DNA from: Echinometra lucunter
Taxonomy: Eukaryota; Echinodermata; Echinoidea; Camarodonta; Echinometridae
Direction of reading: 5' to 3'
NCBI GenBank assembly: GCA_029962745.1
Contig: CM057154.1
Coordinates: 30,986,128-31,050,127 of the forward strand
DNA length: 64,000 nt
In this document: piece after piece, positions 49,983-61,696 of the stretch
Position numbering within the stretch: the stretch's first letter is position 1
Layout: every line of letters begins with the position of its first letter
Program-made: the position numbers and the translations under genes
The notes under the pieces: generated by a model
Told to the model about the DNA's origin: nothing
Seen by the model: the letters and a program-made list of their open reading frames with translations, nothing else
Database searches by the model: none

Positions 49983-50129
49983 CTTCCATTCTGTTGTTGG
50001 TCTATTCTTCATTTCCTTAGCTTTCTCTTCCAGTCTCTTAGCCATAACAGCAAGCTCTGAGCTTCTCTGTCTGATCATCTCTCTCTTACCTGCAGCTGTC
50101 TCTTCCCTTCTTGGTGATGTAGTTGCAAC
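49983..50129 (-). CDS. Internal exon B: basic helix with motif shared with exon D (49 codons, phase 0-0)
   Basis: The acceptor is CATTGAAG|GTTGCA at 50129 and the donor is TGGAAG|GTGAGA after 49983. The 147-bp exon encodes 49 residues starting VATTSPRREETAAGK and ending RPTTEWK. Residues 15-40 form a charged helix (KREMIRQRSSELAVMAKR then LEEKAKEMKN), suited to a coiled coil. The 18-residue core matches KRMMVKQRARELAESAQR in exon D at 10 of 18 positions. The last ~65 bp plus donor is repeated many times in the next intron (48949-49885). Inside the exon, CAG|GTAAGA at about 50090 is a near-perfect alternative donor; using it would leave a 40-bp exon out of phase with exon C. The full-length reading is preferred because the helix continues across that point and matches exon D. 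Family not recognised. Confidence 0.8.
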
Positions 50130-50780
50130 CTTCAATGATACAAATGAAAACATGTGATTAAAAATATATTCATCCGGCTTCTTCAATCTTCAAACTTTTT
50201 TTTTTTTTAATTAGCCTTCATTTTAAGCCTTCTTCTTTATGTTCTTTATAAAAGTCCTTTCCTAATTATGCTTCCTTTGTTCTTCCCTTTTAACATTCTT
50301 CTCCTATGTCTTTTGCTTTTATATACATATACATGTATGTCTTATATGCTTTCTCCTTTATTACTCTTTATACAGTGTACATCTATTTTCTCCATGCTTT
50401 TCTTCCCCTACCCCCCTCTTTTCTTGATTGTCCTATCTATCTCCATTCGTGTCATCATGTTTTTTGTTTCCTTTCCTTCCAACTTTACTTCCCTCTTTCT
50501 TTGCACTTTCCCCAATTACCATCTTTCATTCGCTTAGTCTTATTTTCCTTACTCTATGTTCCCAAATATCCACACAATTCAAGATGTCTTCCTTCTCATT
50601 TATTGCCAGATGAATTAATCCCAACCACGGTTCTCACAAGCCATACCCTTTGATATTATATTCATACCACGAATGGGGGGGGGGGAGATAGTGAAGGAGA
50701 GTTCTCCTCAGAAAGACAACTGACAATGTTCTTCTCAAATCTTTCCCTGTTGGGATGCTGAAATGACAGTCTATTCAGTT

Positions 50781-51561
50781 TAGCCTTTGGGCAAGGCCTC
50801 GTGCGCGCTGCTTGTCTGCCAAGCAGGGTTTGAAAAATAGACTAAACAGTGTGAATTTATGGCAGTGAACAGTGGAACGAGGCGCGTCAGCGCCGAGGCC
50901 TTTGCTAACTTGCGGAGCTCATGCATATGCATGAGGGTCTTGCATACACAGCAGCTAGTGTCGATTGTGACCAATCGCAACTGTTTTAACCGCGGTGTGT
51001 TATATGGATTCGTTCATTAAATTACGGGGGTATAGATATTCAAATGTACAAATTAATGAATAATATTTAGTTCAATTTTCAATAAAACAGATAGATTTAT
51101 TAAAGGAAATAAATAATTTGATGACTAGCTGTATTTACTATTTTGCTAAATAAGTAGATCTGTCGTAAAACTTTCCTCTCTCCTTTTTCATTTCAACCTA
51201 CGCATAGTGGTTCGCGCGATCAGCTGATCGATTGTTATTGTACAACACGTCGAATGTTAGGCACATGTGAATAATAAATATTCATAAGTTCTCTCGAATT
51301 GTCTACTCTGATTGGTGTATCGGATTTGAACGGGCGGTTTGGGGGGCTTTCTCGGTAAGCTACTTTGCATCTAATTATCTACCGATTTGGTAGCGGAAAT
51401 ATAATACACAACAAAAGAAATAAACTACAACAACCACTCAGGTTAGTAAAGGCCTTGGTGCTGACGAAGCTCCAGCCACGGATCACAGTTGTTGTGCGAT
51501 TAGTCTATGTATTCAGGCGCGTTTAGGGAATAACAGCACCAAGTGCCTTGGCTAAAGGCTA
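50781..51561. mobile_element. Non-autonomous DNA transposon, 781 bp, with 8-bp target duplication
   Basis: Terminal inverted repeats TAGCCTTTGGGCAAGGC (left) and TAGCCTTTAGCCAAGGC (inverse of the right end) are flanked by a perfect direct repeat ATTCAGTT at 50773-50780 and 51562-51569. The 8-bp duplication points to the hAT or P superfamily. The element is richer in CpG than its surroundings near the ends (CTCGTGCGCGC, GAGGCGCGTCAGCGC). No transposase frame is present. It lies in the intron between exons A and B. Confidence 0.75.
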
Positions 51562-52582
51562 ATTCAGTTTGGAACAGAGGGTTAACTCTTGCTTGTTCCA
51601 AGATTCTACCACATCATGAACAATGCTTACTTTTCAATGCCTGCAAATCTTCAGCTGTAACTCCTATACAAATATGTTGTACACAAAAGTTTATTAAAAT
51701 TTATTACCCTTTCAAATGAAACCAAATATTCCTATTAATTTAATGTCATGCATGAAAATTATTGTGAAACAGCACTGAGCTTCCCTCTTGACTTAATGAT
51801 TTCGATTCTCATTTGTTTGCTAGTGTTTTATGCTAAAGTACCACTGGATCCTTTCCGAAATCTGCAGTTTTCTTTTCAAAAATCCCATGGTAGCATATAG
51901 TGGATGACAGATATTTTAAATACTATTTTCATCCTCTAAACTCTGACATATCTTCATCACCATATACTTCTTTTTAAGTGGAGTAATAGTCGATTAAAAA
52001 TGCAAAATCTCTTTGTCACATATACGTGACATCAGCACTGTAAGAGTTAAAGGGGGTACCCAATGCTGAAACAATGTTAGTTCATTTAAAAGAGTATGAT
52101 TCATGAGCAGAAAGTCATCCGCCTAAATTTTTTTAAAGTCGTGTTGCCAAGGAAACCCCCAAATGTGATAAGATTTCAGGATATTTTTGACCCTCAGCTG
52201 TGTCCCACTTTCAACTGGGTACCCACTTTAACATCAATATGACATCAATGTGGGTACCTTATCGCGCAATTCTAGCAAAATGCACACAAGGTATAATACA
52301 TATTGTATAGTCTAACGTGCAGCACAACTGCAATGTGCGAAGCTGGGTACCCACTTTTATGTCATACCTCATACTCAAATTTTTTGGCCAACTCTTGACT
52401 TTTTATGAGAAATTAGCCAAAATGCATTGATTTCGATCAAAAATCATCAAATTTCTAATGTTATTCTTCTTAGAATTCTACTCTCGATCATATATTTAAA
52501 AATTTTTTACCATTGTGCAATCACTTTAACCCCCCCCCCCCCCCCAGCCGAACCTTGATCCCAACTAAACTTGTAAACTTAC
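51562..52582 (-). other. 5' part of the exon A-B intron
   Basis: GGGTACC(C)A motifs recur at about 52056, 52217, 52250 and 52345, some followed by ACTTT. A 16-base C run at ~52530-52545 lies just inside the exon A donor. No element boundaries could be set. Confidence 0.4.
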
Positions 52583-53134
52583 CTTGTTTCTAGGTGATAT
52601 ATCCTCCCTTCCCTCACTGGTGCCTTTGTCTGCTTCATCATCTGTGTCTTGTGACTTTGACCTTGACCCACTCCTCAATTTTGACACATGACCTAAGACC
52701 TCTGAACTTGCTCCTTGCTTACTCTTCTCTTCATCCCTGACCTTCATAGCAGTGGCATGATGACCTTGCTTCTCAGTTTCCAATGATGTTCTTCTTCTTG
52801 ACTGTCCTTTCTGTCCATCCAATTCACTTTTAAACCCTGACCCTCTCCCATCACCATTGACCTCTGGGTCAATCCCATCTGACATCCTTTCCTCGTCTGT
52901 CCCTCTTGACCGAGAACTTGACCATCCCCTCTTCTTCTTATCATCCCTCATCACCTCAGAGTTTCCTTTTGACTTTTCCTCACTTTCACCTTTGTTCTCT
53001 GTTCCAATATCAAGGTCAAAGACCTCAAGATTGTTTTCATGTCTAGGAGACGAGTCCTCGAGACTAATGCCGTGGTGGACCAACTCTTCTTTTACTGCAT
53101 CAGAACATTTTGCTGGTTCACTTTCATGTTCATT
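52583..53134 (-). CDS. Internal exon A of an unrecognised multi-exon gene (184 codons, phase 0-0)
   Basis: The minus-strand frame is open between an acceptor reading TATTCACAG|AATGAA at 53134 and a donor AACAAG|GTAAGT after 52583. The exon is 552 bp, starts and ends on codon boundaries, and encodes 184 residues from NEHESEP to DISPRNK. The sequence is very rich in Glu, Asp, Lys, Ser and Arg, with runs such as DDKKKRGWSSSRSRG and several SR/RS dipeptides; no folded domain, signal peptide or membrane segment is visible, so it is probably disordered. It joins in frame to exon B across a 2.45-kb intron that contains a transposon. The upstream exon was not found in the window. Exon status rests on frame, splice sites and composition; the function is unknown. 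The ATG at 53176 in the same frame lies in intron sequence and is not a start. Confidence 0.8.
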
Positions 53135-53781
53135 CTGTGAATATAAATATGAAAATAGGGAAAAATGATTAGACACCTATATTTAAATGCTCAATGTTAT
53201 TATTAAACCCCTACATGTATACTTTTTCTTCTGTTCTTTTCAGTCTTCTCTTTGTATTTGGATAAGATGTATATACTTCATCCTTTTTTTTTTTCCTTTT
53301 GTTTTTTTTTAATCAGAAAAATAAAACATTCACTGCAAGTTTCAAAAAAATCATCCCAAAGTATAAATAAAAACATAACAAATAAAAGAGTCCATCAGTA
53401 AGTTCAGACTACAATAAAAATTCAACTAAACAGATTACCCTTTGTTGCTACTGTACATGAAATGGCATTAATTCCTCGTTTTCTACAATAAAGTTTGTCC
53501 TTGCACAAAGTTGGCCTATTTTCATGAAACATATTTTCTCAGAGTATGTGCATTTACAAAATAACTCTCCTATACCAAAAAAGAAATTAGTAAAAGGGAA
53601 ATTTTGTGTAATACAAGATGTGGAGTGCCAGAGCAATTCTCTAAAGTCATCCCAGGTATCATCATTCACAAGAAGCAGACAGAACGTTGCACAGAGCTAG
53701 AGCATGTGCATTCACTGAACAAGAGATGGCAGCAGACATCTTTACAGCAGTCTTGGATCAAGTCCAAACACATCATGTGCC

Positions 53782-53808
53782 ATGTGTCTCATGCGCCATG
53801 AGACACAT
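53782..53808. repeat. Perfect 12-bp palindrome with 3-base loop
   Basis: ATGTGTCTCATG, then CGC, then CATGAGACACAT, an exact inverted repeat. No further repeat structure is seen around it. Confidence 0.7.
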
Positions 53809-54713
53809 TAGTGAAGTTAGCAACAAAACCGCAAATTCTCCATAATTTTTTCTTCCCTTCTTATCCACAGAACATGTTTGTATGTTCAAATGTATCATTT
53901 GGTGGAAAGAAAAGCATTTGATACAGGCATGCTGCCACATAGTAGCAGCTGTATATACAGTTGGACCTGAAAGTTGACATACACTTGGCAGAAAAACAGT
54001 TGCTGTTTTTCTCATTTTCATACGCTCATTCCTGCCAACTGCTCTTCTCATAAGGAAAAAAGTTGAGTTTCTACTTCATAGAATAGACATGAAGTCAACT
54101 CATCCACAGACATGTACATGATTCATAAAAGTAAAAATTAAAAGTTGTGAAGAAAATGTGAAGAAAATTGTTATTCTACCAGTGGTCCCTGTTTCATAAA
54201 AAGTTGCTATGATAGCTTTTATAATTAAAGTTGCCATTATGTAAAACTTATTCTTTTAATACAAAGCGTATATAAACTTAAGTGCTGATCATTATGAGCT
54301 AAATAAATTGAAAGTTATTAATAAAAAGTTATCATTAGTAATCATTATTATCTATATAGGGCATTTTAGCAGCACATTAAAAACACATATTTTTTGTCTG
54401 CATGATTTGTCTGTGCAATATCAGAGCATATTGCATAAAACGCCGAATTCCCCACAGGCTCATGTACAAAATTTGCCGTGCAATATTATGCGATATTGCA
54501 TGGTCTCTTCGCGTGCGCTCAATAAAACAAACATGCGCAATAAGGAATACAATGCGTGGATATGCAATACACGCAATGCGCAAACGACACTTTGATGACG
54601 TCATAAAGAGGTAAGTCAAACTTGTGTGATCAAGATAAATGTATGATGGGGACCCTTTTTAGTTGCTGAAATGACATTTATTGAATTTTAAATCCCTTTC
54701 CTGTTGGGAATAG

Positions 54714-54882
54714 ATAATAATAATCATATTGGATGGCTTTATTTCAAGGAATACCAGGAATATTCTACTCATTAGGGCCAATATTGCACTCATCTTCGAT
54801 TCGTGCAATATTGGCCCTAATTTGTGGAATATTTTCTGGTATTCCACTCAGAGCCATCCAATCTAATATAATTATTATGATT
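54714..54882. mobile_element. Hairpin element, ~169 bp
   Basis: The left arm (ATTGGATGGCTTT, GGAATACCAGGAATATTC, TTAGGGCCAATATTGCAC) is mirrored by the right arm (GTGCAATATTGGCCCTAA, GGAATATTTTCTGGTATTCC, GAGCCATCCAAT) around a short loop near 54790-54802. The flanks are ATAATAAT tracts. Confidence 0.75.
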
Positions 54883-55882
54883 ATAATTATTATTTGGTTT
54901 AGGAAAAGTCAACCTCTTTTGTTTGTCTTTATTTCTTACATGTATATCCGCTTGACTAATCTCCAAAGACAAGTTTTATAAACTACAATTTTGTATAAAA
55001 TTATCAATTTTCAATGATGGATAATAATCCTCTTTAATGGCTATACTGGGTTCATAGATGTATGTATGTGATATAAGAAAAACAATCCATCTTGACTTGC
55101 CAGACACAATTTTCTTATTTCATTCCATCTCTCAATGATATGTTTCATCAGTTTGTCTGATTTTCTGTACAACAACTTCAAGAGTTTCCTTGAATTTTTT
55201 CATTCCCATATCAATTATTAGCTCTATGACATGATGCAAATATTCATGTACATGTCTAATCCAGTGTTTCCATAAATTTCCCTTCCTAGGTCATGTAGTG
55301 TGCATCATTTTTACATGAAAACACACATTTCCACATGACATGATCATTTCCTATATAGCAGTTTTTATTTTTTGACAAGGTCATACATGTGTGTTCATCC
55401 AAGGTCAAGCCTCAACTTAATATCAACATAATGTTCACATGACTTAATCTCTGAAGTACGGGAGACCTACAGACAGCCTTAAATCCCCCTACACATACTA
55501 GCATGATTCCAAAATAACTTGATCCTGAAGTTTAAACCTGTGTATCCCTCACACAACAAAATACATGTGAGCTACTCTGAGCCCAACAAATTAGATTTAC
55601 ACATGGAGGATCACTGGGGAAGTTACTATGGCAACCATAAATAGGTTGAAGGAATAGGTGCTCAAAGTCCAACTACTTAACATTGTTGGGTAAATTGGAT
55701 TTGAGATTGGCTTTCCATAAAACTGTATCTGGATCTAATATAGTAGAATACGTGTGAAATTGACATCTCTTAGATCCTAAATTGTGTAAAAGTAAACTAC
55801 ATTCCACAAAAGTACCCACTTTTACAAGTTTTCCTAATTGCACACATGGTACATGTATTTTTTATCTTTGATATCATCTGTA

Positions 55883-55942
55883 CAGAGCCAAAAGAGTATT
55901 AATTATGTCTTAAAGCATATGAGTTAATGCCTTCTGGCTCTA
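55883..55942. repeat. Dispersed short hairpin repeat, copy 3
   Basis: AGAGCCAAAAGAGTATTAA pairs with GTTAATGCCTTCTGGCTCT and is followed by AAACAGACAAT, as in copy 1. Confidence 0.6.
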
Positions 55943-56571
55943 AACAGACAATATGCTCACTAAGTTTCAATTTAAAGGCTCAACCTTGCAAAAAAAATTG
56001 TGATATTATATCGCTGAAAAATATACTGTGATACTGTGTACCTGTAAAAAAAAAATGAAATTCATGAATTATAGTCCTTAAATTTTCTGTAAGGTTGCAC
56101 GGAGGAGCTGCAAATAACTGTTTGTAATGTCTGTTTTCACTGTGAAGGATAAAACTACTAAACATACAGCTTGAACATGGTTGAATGGGGGATGACAGAA
56201 CATAACACAATAAAAACTACTTAGTACTTTCTAAAAATCAACTCAAGTGCACAATTTTTTCGAAAAAACCTATTGTACTGCCCAAACATTTCTAAAGGTG
56301 ATAGGCAGGGCTTTTGAAGTTGTCTTAAGTTGATTTTTCGAAAGTAATTTGTTATTGTGTTACATGTACAATGTACATTTACATGTATAGCCAAAATGCC
56401 TATATTTTTTTGTAAAATATGCCTACATACATGTAGTACATGTACTTAATACATGTAGGTAAAAATAACATTCAATTCCAATGGTCAAACTTACGTGATT
56501 TAAGGCAAACCAAGCGGATTATGTAGATTTACAATTTTGAGTTATTACAAGACATCTAAAAATTCCGGGTA

Positions 56572-56990
56572 CAGTTCGTTATTCCGAAGGTTTGTTAATC
56601 CAAAAATGAAAAGGGGTTCATTAGTCCGAAAATGAAAAAGGGTACGCTAGTCCGAAAATGAAATACATGTAAGGTTCATTAATCCTAACATGACATAAGG
56701 TTCATTAACGAACTCTATTTCTTTTTCGGATTCATGAACTTTATTTTATTTTCGGTCTAATGAACCATATATCATTTTTGGATTAACAAACCCTATTTCA
56801 TTTTCGGAATAATGAACCTTCGGTATATCAAACCTTGTTTTATTTTCTGATAGAATACCCTGAAAATAATGAACCATCAGAATTATGAACCTTCAGAAAA
56901 ATGAACCTTCGTATAAATGCAGCAAATGTTAGGATAAACGAACCCTATTTCATTTTCAGATTAACGAAAACCCATTAACCCAAAAATTCC
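56572..56990. repeat. Foldback cluster of TTCATTAxTCCGAAAATGAA motifs
   Basis: About a dozen variants of a 25-30-bp unit occur in both orientations: GGTTTGTTAATCCAAAAATG, GGTTCATTAGTCCGAAAATG, then inverted forms such as TTTCGGAATAATGAACC. The first half carries mainly one orientation and the second half the other, so the region can fold back. Boundaries are approximate. Confidence 0.6.
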
Positions 56991-57346
56991 TGCCAACAAA
57001 ACAAGAGCATGCCGTAATTCAAGCTGGCATTCTCCTTGGTGTGAACATTTTTGTAACAGTTAACATCATGGAAATTCATCATCAATAAGAATCCATTATG
57101 AACCTTGCTATTCTTGTTATCTTTAACTTGTCATCAATACATGCCAATGTGTAGTTTAAATGGACAGCATTGTCTTCACAGAAAGGTTCCCCGTTGTTTG
57201 TGTTGCCTTTAGGCCTAATCTGTTCCACTGTAAACTGCTCTTTCATAAAAGGGGTCTACCATAAATAGTGACTCTATTGTGCACTACCTAAACATTAATT
57301 ACTTCCCTTGAAGACAAAAATAAAACTACAAGTATGGAGATCTGAC

Positions 57347-57769
57347 TTACCCTGTTCAGACACAAAATGTTTATACCTAAACTCAATAAAGAAACGTATG
57401 AAAATTATCATCTAGCTTACAGATCATTCAGACACACATCCCGAAACATTGTATAGATGTGCATTTTTCTACTGTGCGTGTTATGGCAAGGTCATGTCTC
57501 CTTAGACCATGCCCATGTTAAGCCCCACCCAGTTATACCATTCTATGGTCGCCATAATTCAGACACACACGGACCGTGATTCTTTACTGAGTTTTAGTTC
57601 AAAACGATGCTCAGACCCTATTTTCACTATACGACGTTTCTTTATACTGTATGTTGTTTCGTTAGTCAGCGTTCAGACACACAAATCCATCGTATAACTA
57701 TACCATTTTGGTATAGCTATACCGTTTTGGTATAGCCATACAAATTTTTTGTGTCTGAACATGGGGTAA
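57347..57769. mobile_element. MITE, ~423 bp, with TTACCC(CA)TGTTCAGACAC ends
   Basis: The left end TTACCCTGTTCAGACACAAA is mirrored by the right end (inverse TTACCCCATGTTCAGACACA). The TTCAGACACAC motif recurs internally at about 57429, 57559 and 57670. Near the right end, TATACC...GGTATA hairpins are stacked (57697-57740). Confidence 0.7.
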
Positions 57770-58063
57770 CTAAGCACTATGGCAAACCAAGCAATGATCA
57801 GTGATTAAGTTTTCAAGAGTTGAAGAGCATGCTGCTGCAAGGACCTCTAATAGCCTAAGATTTTTATATAATTTTTTTACTTCTTCAAATATGCCGGTCA
57901 AATAATCTTGAATGTGAGTGTTTTGAAACACATAAATGTACTTCATGCAAAAATTGACACAAGCAATCTGCAAACAATCCAGATCATTTGGTAAATTCAA
58001 AGAATTGAAATAATTCAATTGATTAAAACTACAAGTAATTGAGCAAGCACGATGAGCACCCAA
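57770..58063 (-). other. Unexplained 97-codon open frame beside a MITE
   Basis: The frame runs from an ATG at 58063 to a stop at the edge of the MITE ending at 57769. The peptide has mixed, protein-like composition (LPNDLDCLQIACVNFCMKY, then TGIFEEVKKLYKNLRLLEVL). A plausible acceptor, GATTGTTTGCAG, lies inside. No family is recognised, and a chance frame is the main alternative. Confidence 0.2.
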
Positions 58064-58135
58064 GTTGGCTGATGCAGGCAGTGGACTTCATTATCATTAT
58101 CACCATTATCATTTTAATAGTATTATCATCAGGGT

Positions 58136-58232
58136 AAGCAGAAAGAGCAGAAGTACCTGATATGGCTATATGTACATGTACCCTGGGTAAATGCAGCTTA
58201 AAACCCAATTATTATTATCATTATTTCCATTA
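58136..58232 (+). mobile_element. Decayed 3' end of the same SINE family
   Basis: AGAGCAGAAGTACCTGATAT, then ACCCTGGGTAAAT, then AAAACCCAATTATTATTATC match the 3' body and ATT tail of the element at 36626-36868, with a small insertion containing TACATGTAC. The tRNA-like head is absent, as expected for a 5'-truncated or decayed insertion. Confidence 0.5.
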
Positions 58233-60986
58233 TCATTATAATTCGAAATTTAGACTTAAGACGATTCAAGAAACAGACCCCAGGCCTCCTCTACTCCACT
58301 AATGCTGCTTACATGTACATGGTCTACAATAAATAGCTAATGACCCCATTGTGCACTACCTAAACATAATTGCCATTGATGACCTACATACAACATGGGA
58401 AGTACCGGTAAGAAACAGAAGCCATTGTGTAAGATTATCCTAATCACAGATAATCCTTTGAAAGAACTGTACTATCCTGAAATCAAAACGCTAATCCACC
58501 TCTTGTTAAGTGATTACTTATTGCAGATCTCTATTAAACTTAACATCACAACAGGTTGTAACAGAAATAGCATACATACAATTAACAGTTTGGCCAATAG
58601 TTCTGTGTTTGGAAAATATATATGCATGCATTCTGAAATTATATAATTAAACAATTGTTTAAAGTTACAGATATGGAAATATCCATTTGAATTTTCAATG
58701 CAAATAATCTTTCCTTAACATACTTTTCATAATAATAATAATAATAAATTTATGCGACTTGTATAGCGTCAGATCCACTCTGAAGAGTGCTCGATGCACT
58801 TTTAAGAAATTAGGAAATTGAACAGAAATGTTTTAAGATGCTTCTTGAAACTTTCAGAGGTTTAACACTTTTTATCTCAAATAGGATACAACTTTCTCAT
58901 TTTGTAGACTATTCTTTTCATGATATTATAAAATCACTTGTTTAAAAAACCCTAAAAACAAGTCCAGTCAATAATTTTAAATTCAATATCTCAAAAAATT
59001 AAATTTACTTTTGAAGGGACTATTCCTATTGATAAAATACTCACACTAATGAAAATGCCCAAAAGGTGTTTGAATAAGGGATTATGTGTTAAAATAAAGG
59101 TTTGGCATTCTTGTAACATGCTTTAATATGATAAAGATTTGTGTGGGGAAACTTCATTTTTATTGTAAATTTACACTACCAGTAATTTCCTAACTAAACA
59201 GTGATTGTTTTACTTTTGAAAATGCATAATCCTTGTCTCTTTTCCTTTTGTTATAAACTCATATAACCACACTGTCAATACACTGAAAAATGCCTTCAGG
59301 TCTTACATGTATGTATCAGAATCTTTGTTGGCAAGAAGTCATAAAGTGTTACAATTAGAGTACCTTTATAAAGACAATGATTTTGTTGAATCTGAAATTT
59401 TGATTAATTGATGCTCCTAGCCCTCCATCTATTTGCCCACCTACTTTAGTCTAAGCCGTTAACAGGTGATGAGAATCCCACAGCTATGGTCAATCATACA
59501 TGAACTTCTCTCAATATTACTGACCTCTACCACAAATTCTTACAGTTCTAAATTACAATGTAAATATGAAATCTGCTCTAAAGAGTCAAATGCAAACAGT
59601 ATGGAGGCCAACAAAAATGCCAGGAGTTATTTACAATAAGTCATCTAAATAGGCCATTTGTGATGGATCTGTGGAGTTTGGCATGCATTTTGCATAATTT
59701 ACAAATAAAATGCATAATATTACTTCAAGAAATGCGTGAAATATTTTGCCAGATCACATGTGCAGTTATACACGAATCATGGTGTACATGTATTTTCAGT
59801 ACATGATTAATATCTATATACAGTGTAATAACATCACTGCTCATTTTGATCAAACTACATGTATAGGTGTATAAATATTCTGAAATAAATCTGCTGAATG
59901 CAGCTATGCAGTTTTTAACCCAATGAGCACAATTGATTTTGATACAACAAATAATTTTTCCACAGACCCCAGCCCAGTATTATGGGATTTCTTTCTTGTC
60001 ACAACAGAATTATCACTTACAGTGTAGGCCCTAAAACACAGGAGTTCCCTCTTCTCAATCAGTCAAATGGAAAACAAAATTTGTCCCTTGAGTTCTACTG
60101 CACAACAGACAAAGACAATACTGTACACAAAGCCAACAAACAAGCAACATGAGTATAAAAGAATCTAACACCGATCTAATCTTACAAATACAGCATACAG
60201 TGTAACTTACAATATATATTTTTAAAAAAGATGAAAGGTTTCTGCAATGACAAAGAACTGTTACTTACACATTACAGGGATGAGGCCTTACAGGGATAAG
60301 ATAAAAATTTGAAACTGAAGTCTAGTTCATTCTCAATTGACAGCCATTTGTTAGGCAATAAATAGAATTTATAGTCTTAAAAACATTATCATATATTTTA
60401 TTACACTGATATTAAGCTAAAACTTTCAGAGACCAGAATCGTTTTCAGACTCTAATTAAAACTAAATGCAATAAACTTATTTTCAGTACAATGTCAAAAT
60501 ATTCAAAAAACTGAATGCTATCTTTAAATTTAAATGTTAAAATCTTGAAATCCCTCTTTTTTTTCTGTTTTTCATTTTTCACTTTTTGTATAGCTTCTTC
60601 TGCATGAACTTGAACAGTTCTATGCAGTGCTACCACTATTCATGTACATTGTATATTTTCAATAATAAGACTTGTTGCATCCATTCCATAAGGTGTACAT
60701 GTATATTGGTAAAATTCTAATTAAAAATTGATAGGAGACACACCATATGGCCACCACTCTGCAAACATCAGGCCATCATAAAAACTTGAGCAATACAACC
60801 CTTTTCAAACAGAGCCTGGGAGAGTTTGTTTGTAATTGTCGCAGGCACATCATTTTCACCAAGATGAAAAATGGTATCCCAATACCATAGCATTCATAAA
60901 AGAGGAATACTGCAATAAAGCATATGAGGACATGATTGTTGTATTGCAATTTAAATCCTGCAACAGCCACAGATCCAGGATTTGAT
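58233..60986. other. Non-coding stretch
   Basis: An ATA repeat followed by TTTATGCGACTTGTATAGCG at ~58733-58765 looks like the end of a dispersed repeat. TACATGTA motifs are scattered. No exon is recognised. Confidence 0.4.
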
Positions 60987-61315
60987 GGGGGGGGGGGGGG
61001 GGGGGGCATGGCCATGGAAAATTTTTTTGTAATGTAGCGACTAAAAAATGTATCCTATCGTCCTATTACAGGTCCAAAAATTTCGTGACAGGCAAAAAAA
61101 AAAGTTGCACATTATTACATTTGCCATTTCGGCATTCTTCTCTCTTTTTTTGGCCCCTTTCTTATTTTTTTTTTTTTTTTGGGGGGGGAGTGGGGCTGAG
61201 GTACCCAAAATGGTAAAAAATGGGCTGAAAAACACAAATTTTGAGTCGGGGGAGGGGGGGCAAGGCCCGCTCGCCCCCCCCCCCCCCCCCCACCTCCCGG
61301 ATTTGCACCTGGCCT
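60987..61315. mobile_element. G-run/C-run bounded repeat element
   Basis: A 20-base G run at 60987-61006 is preceded by CAGATCCAGGATTTGATG. An 18-base C run at 61274-61291 is followed by ACCTCCCGGATTTGCACC, whose inverse resembles the left end. This suggests a short element with inverted ends around homopolymers. The interior is AT-rich with another G run at ~61181. Confidence 0.4.
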
Positions 61316-61696
61316 GCAGTGGAAATCCTGATACAGCCAGTACAACAGATTAATCAACAAGTACTTAAGATAAACATAATCTCTCACATTATGTTGCTAT
61401 GTCTACAGAGATCAATTGTGATGGGACAGTGATACTAGCAATCATTCATTAAAATATGATTTGTAAAATTTTATACATGTATAAATGTACCATACAAATT
61501 ACAATTTGTTGAAGGTTATTTTTTCACAAAAATATCGAGAACATGATCTTCAGCAAAGATTGAAATGATTCAATGGTTTTCCATAGAACCATTAAACTCT
61601 TGCCTACACTATGCACATGCCAAAAAGTAGCCTTGGTTAAAAGCTAAATTATGACTTCAGCAAGGAAAAACAGGATATAAAAGTCCAAGAAGATAC

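Noticed and set aside
60540..60636. Coiled-coil-like minus frame reading HAEEAIQKVKNEKQKKKR
   Set aside because: No donor follows, and the Lys-rich part comes from an A/T run.
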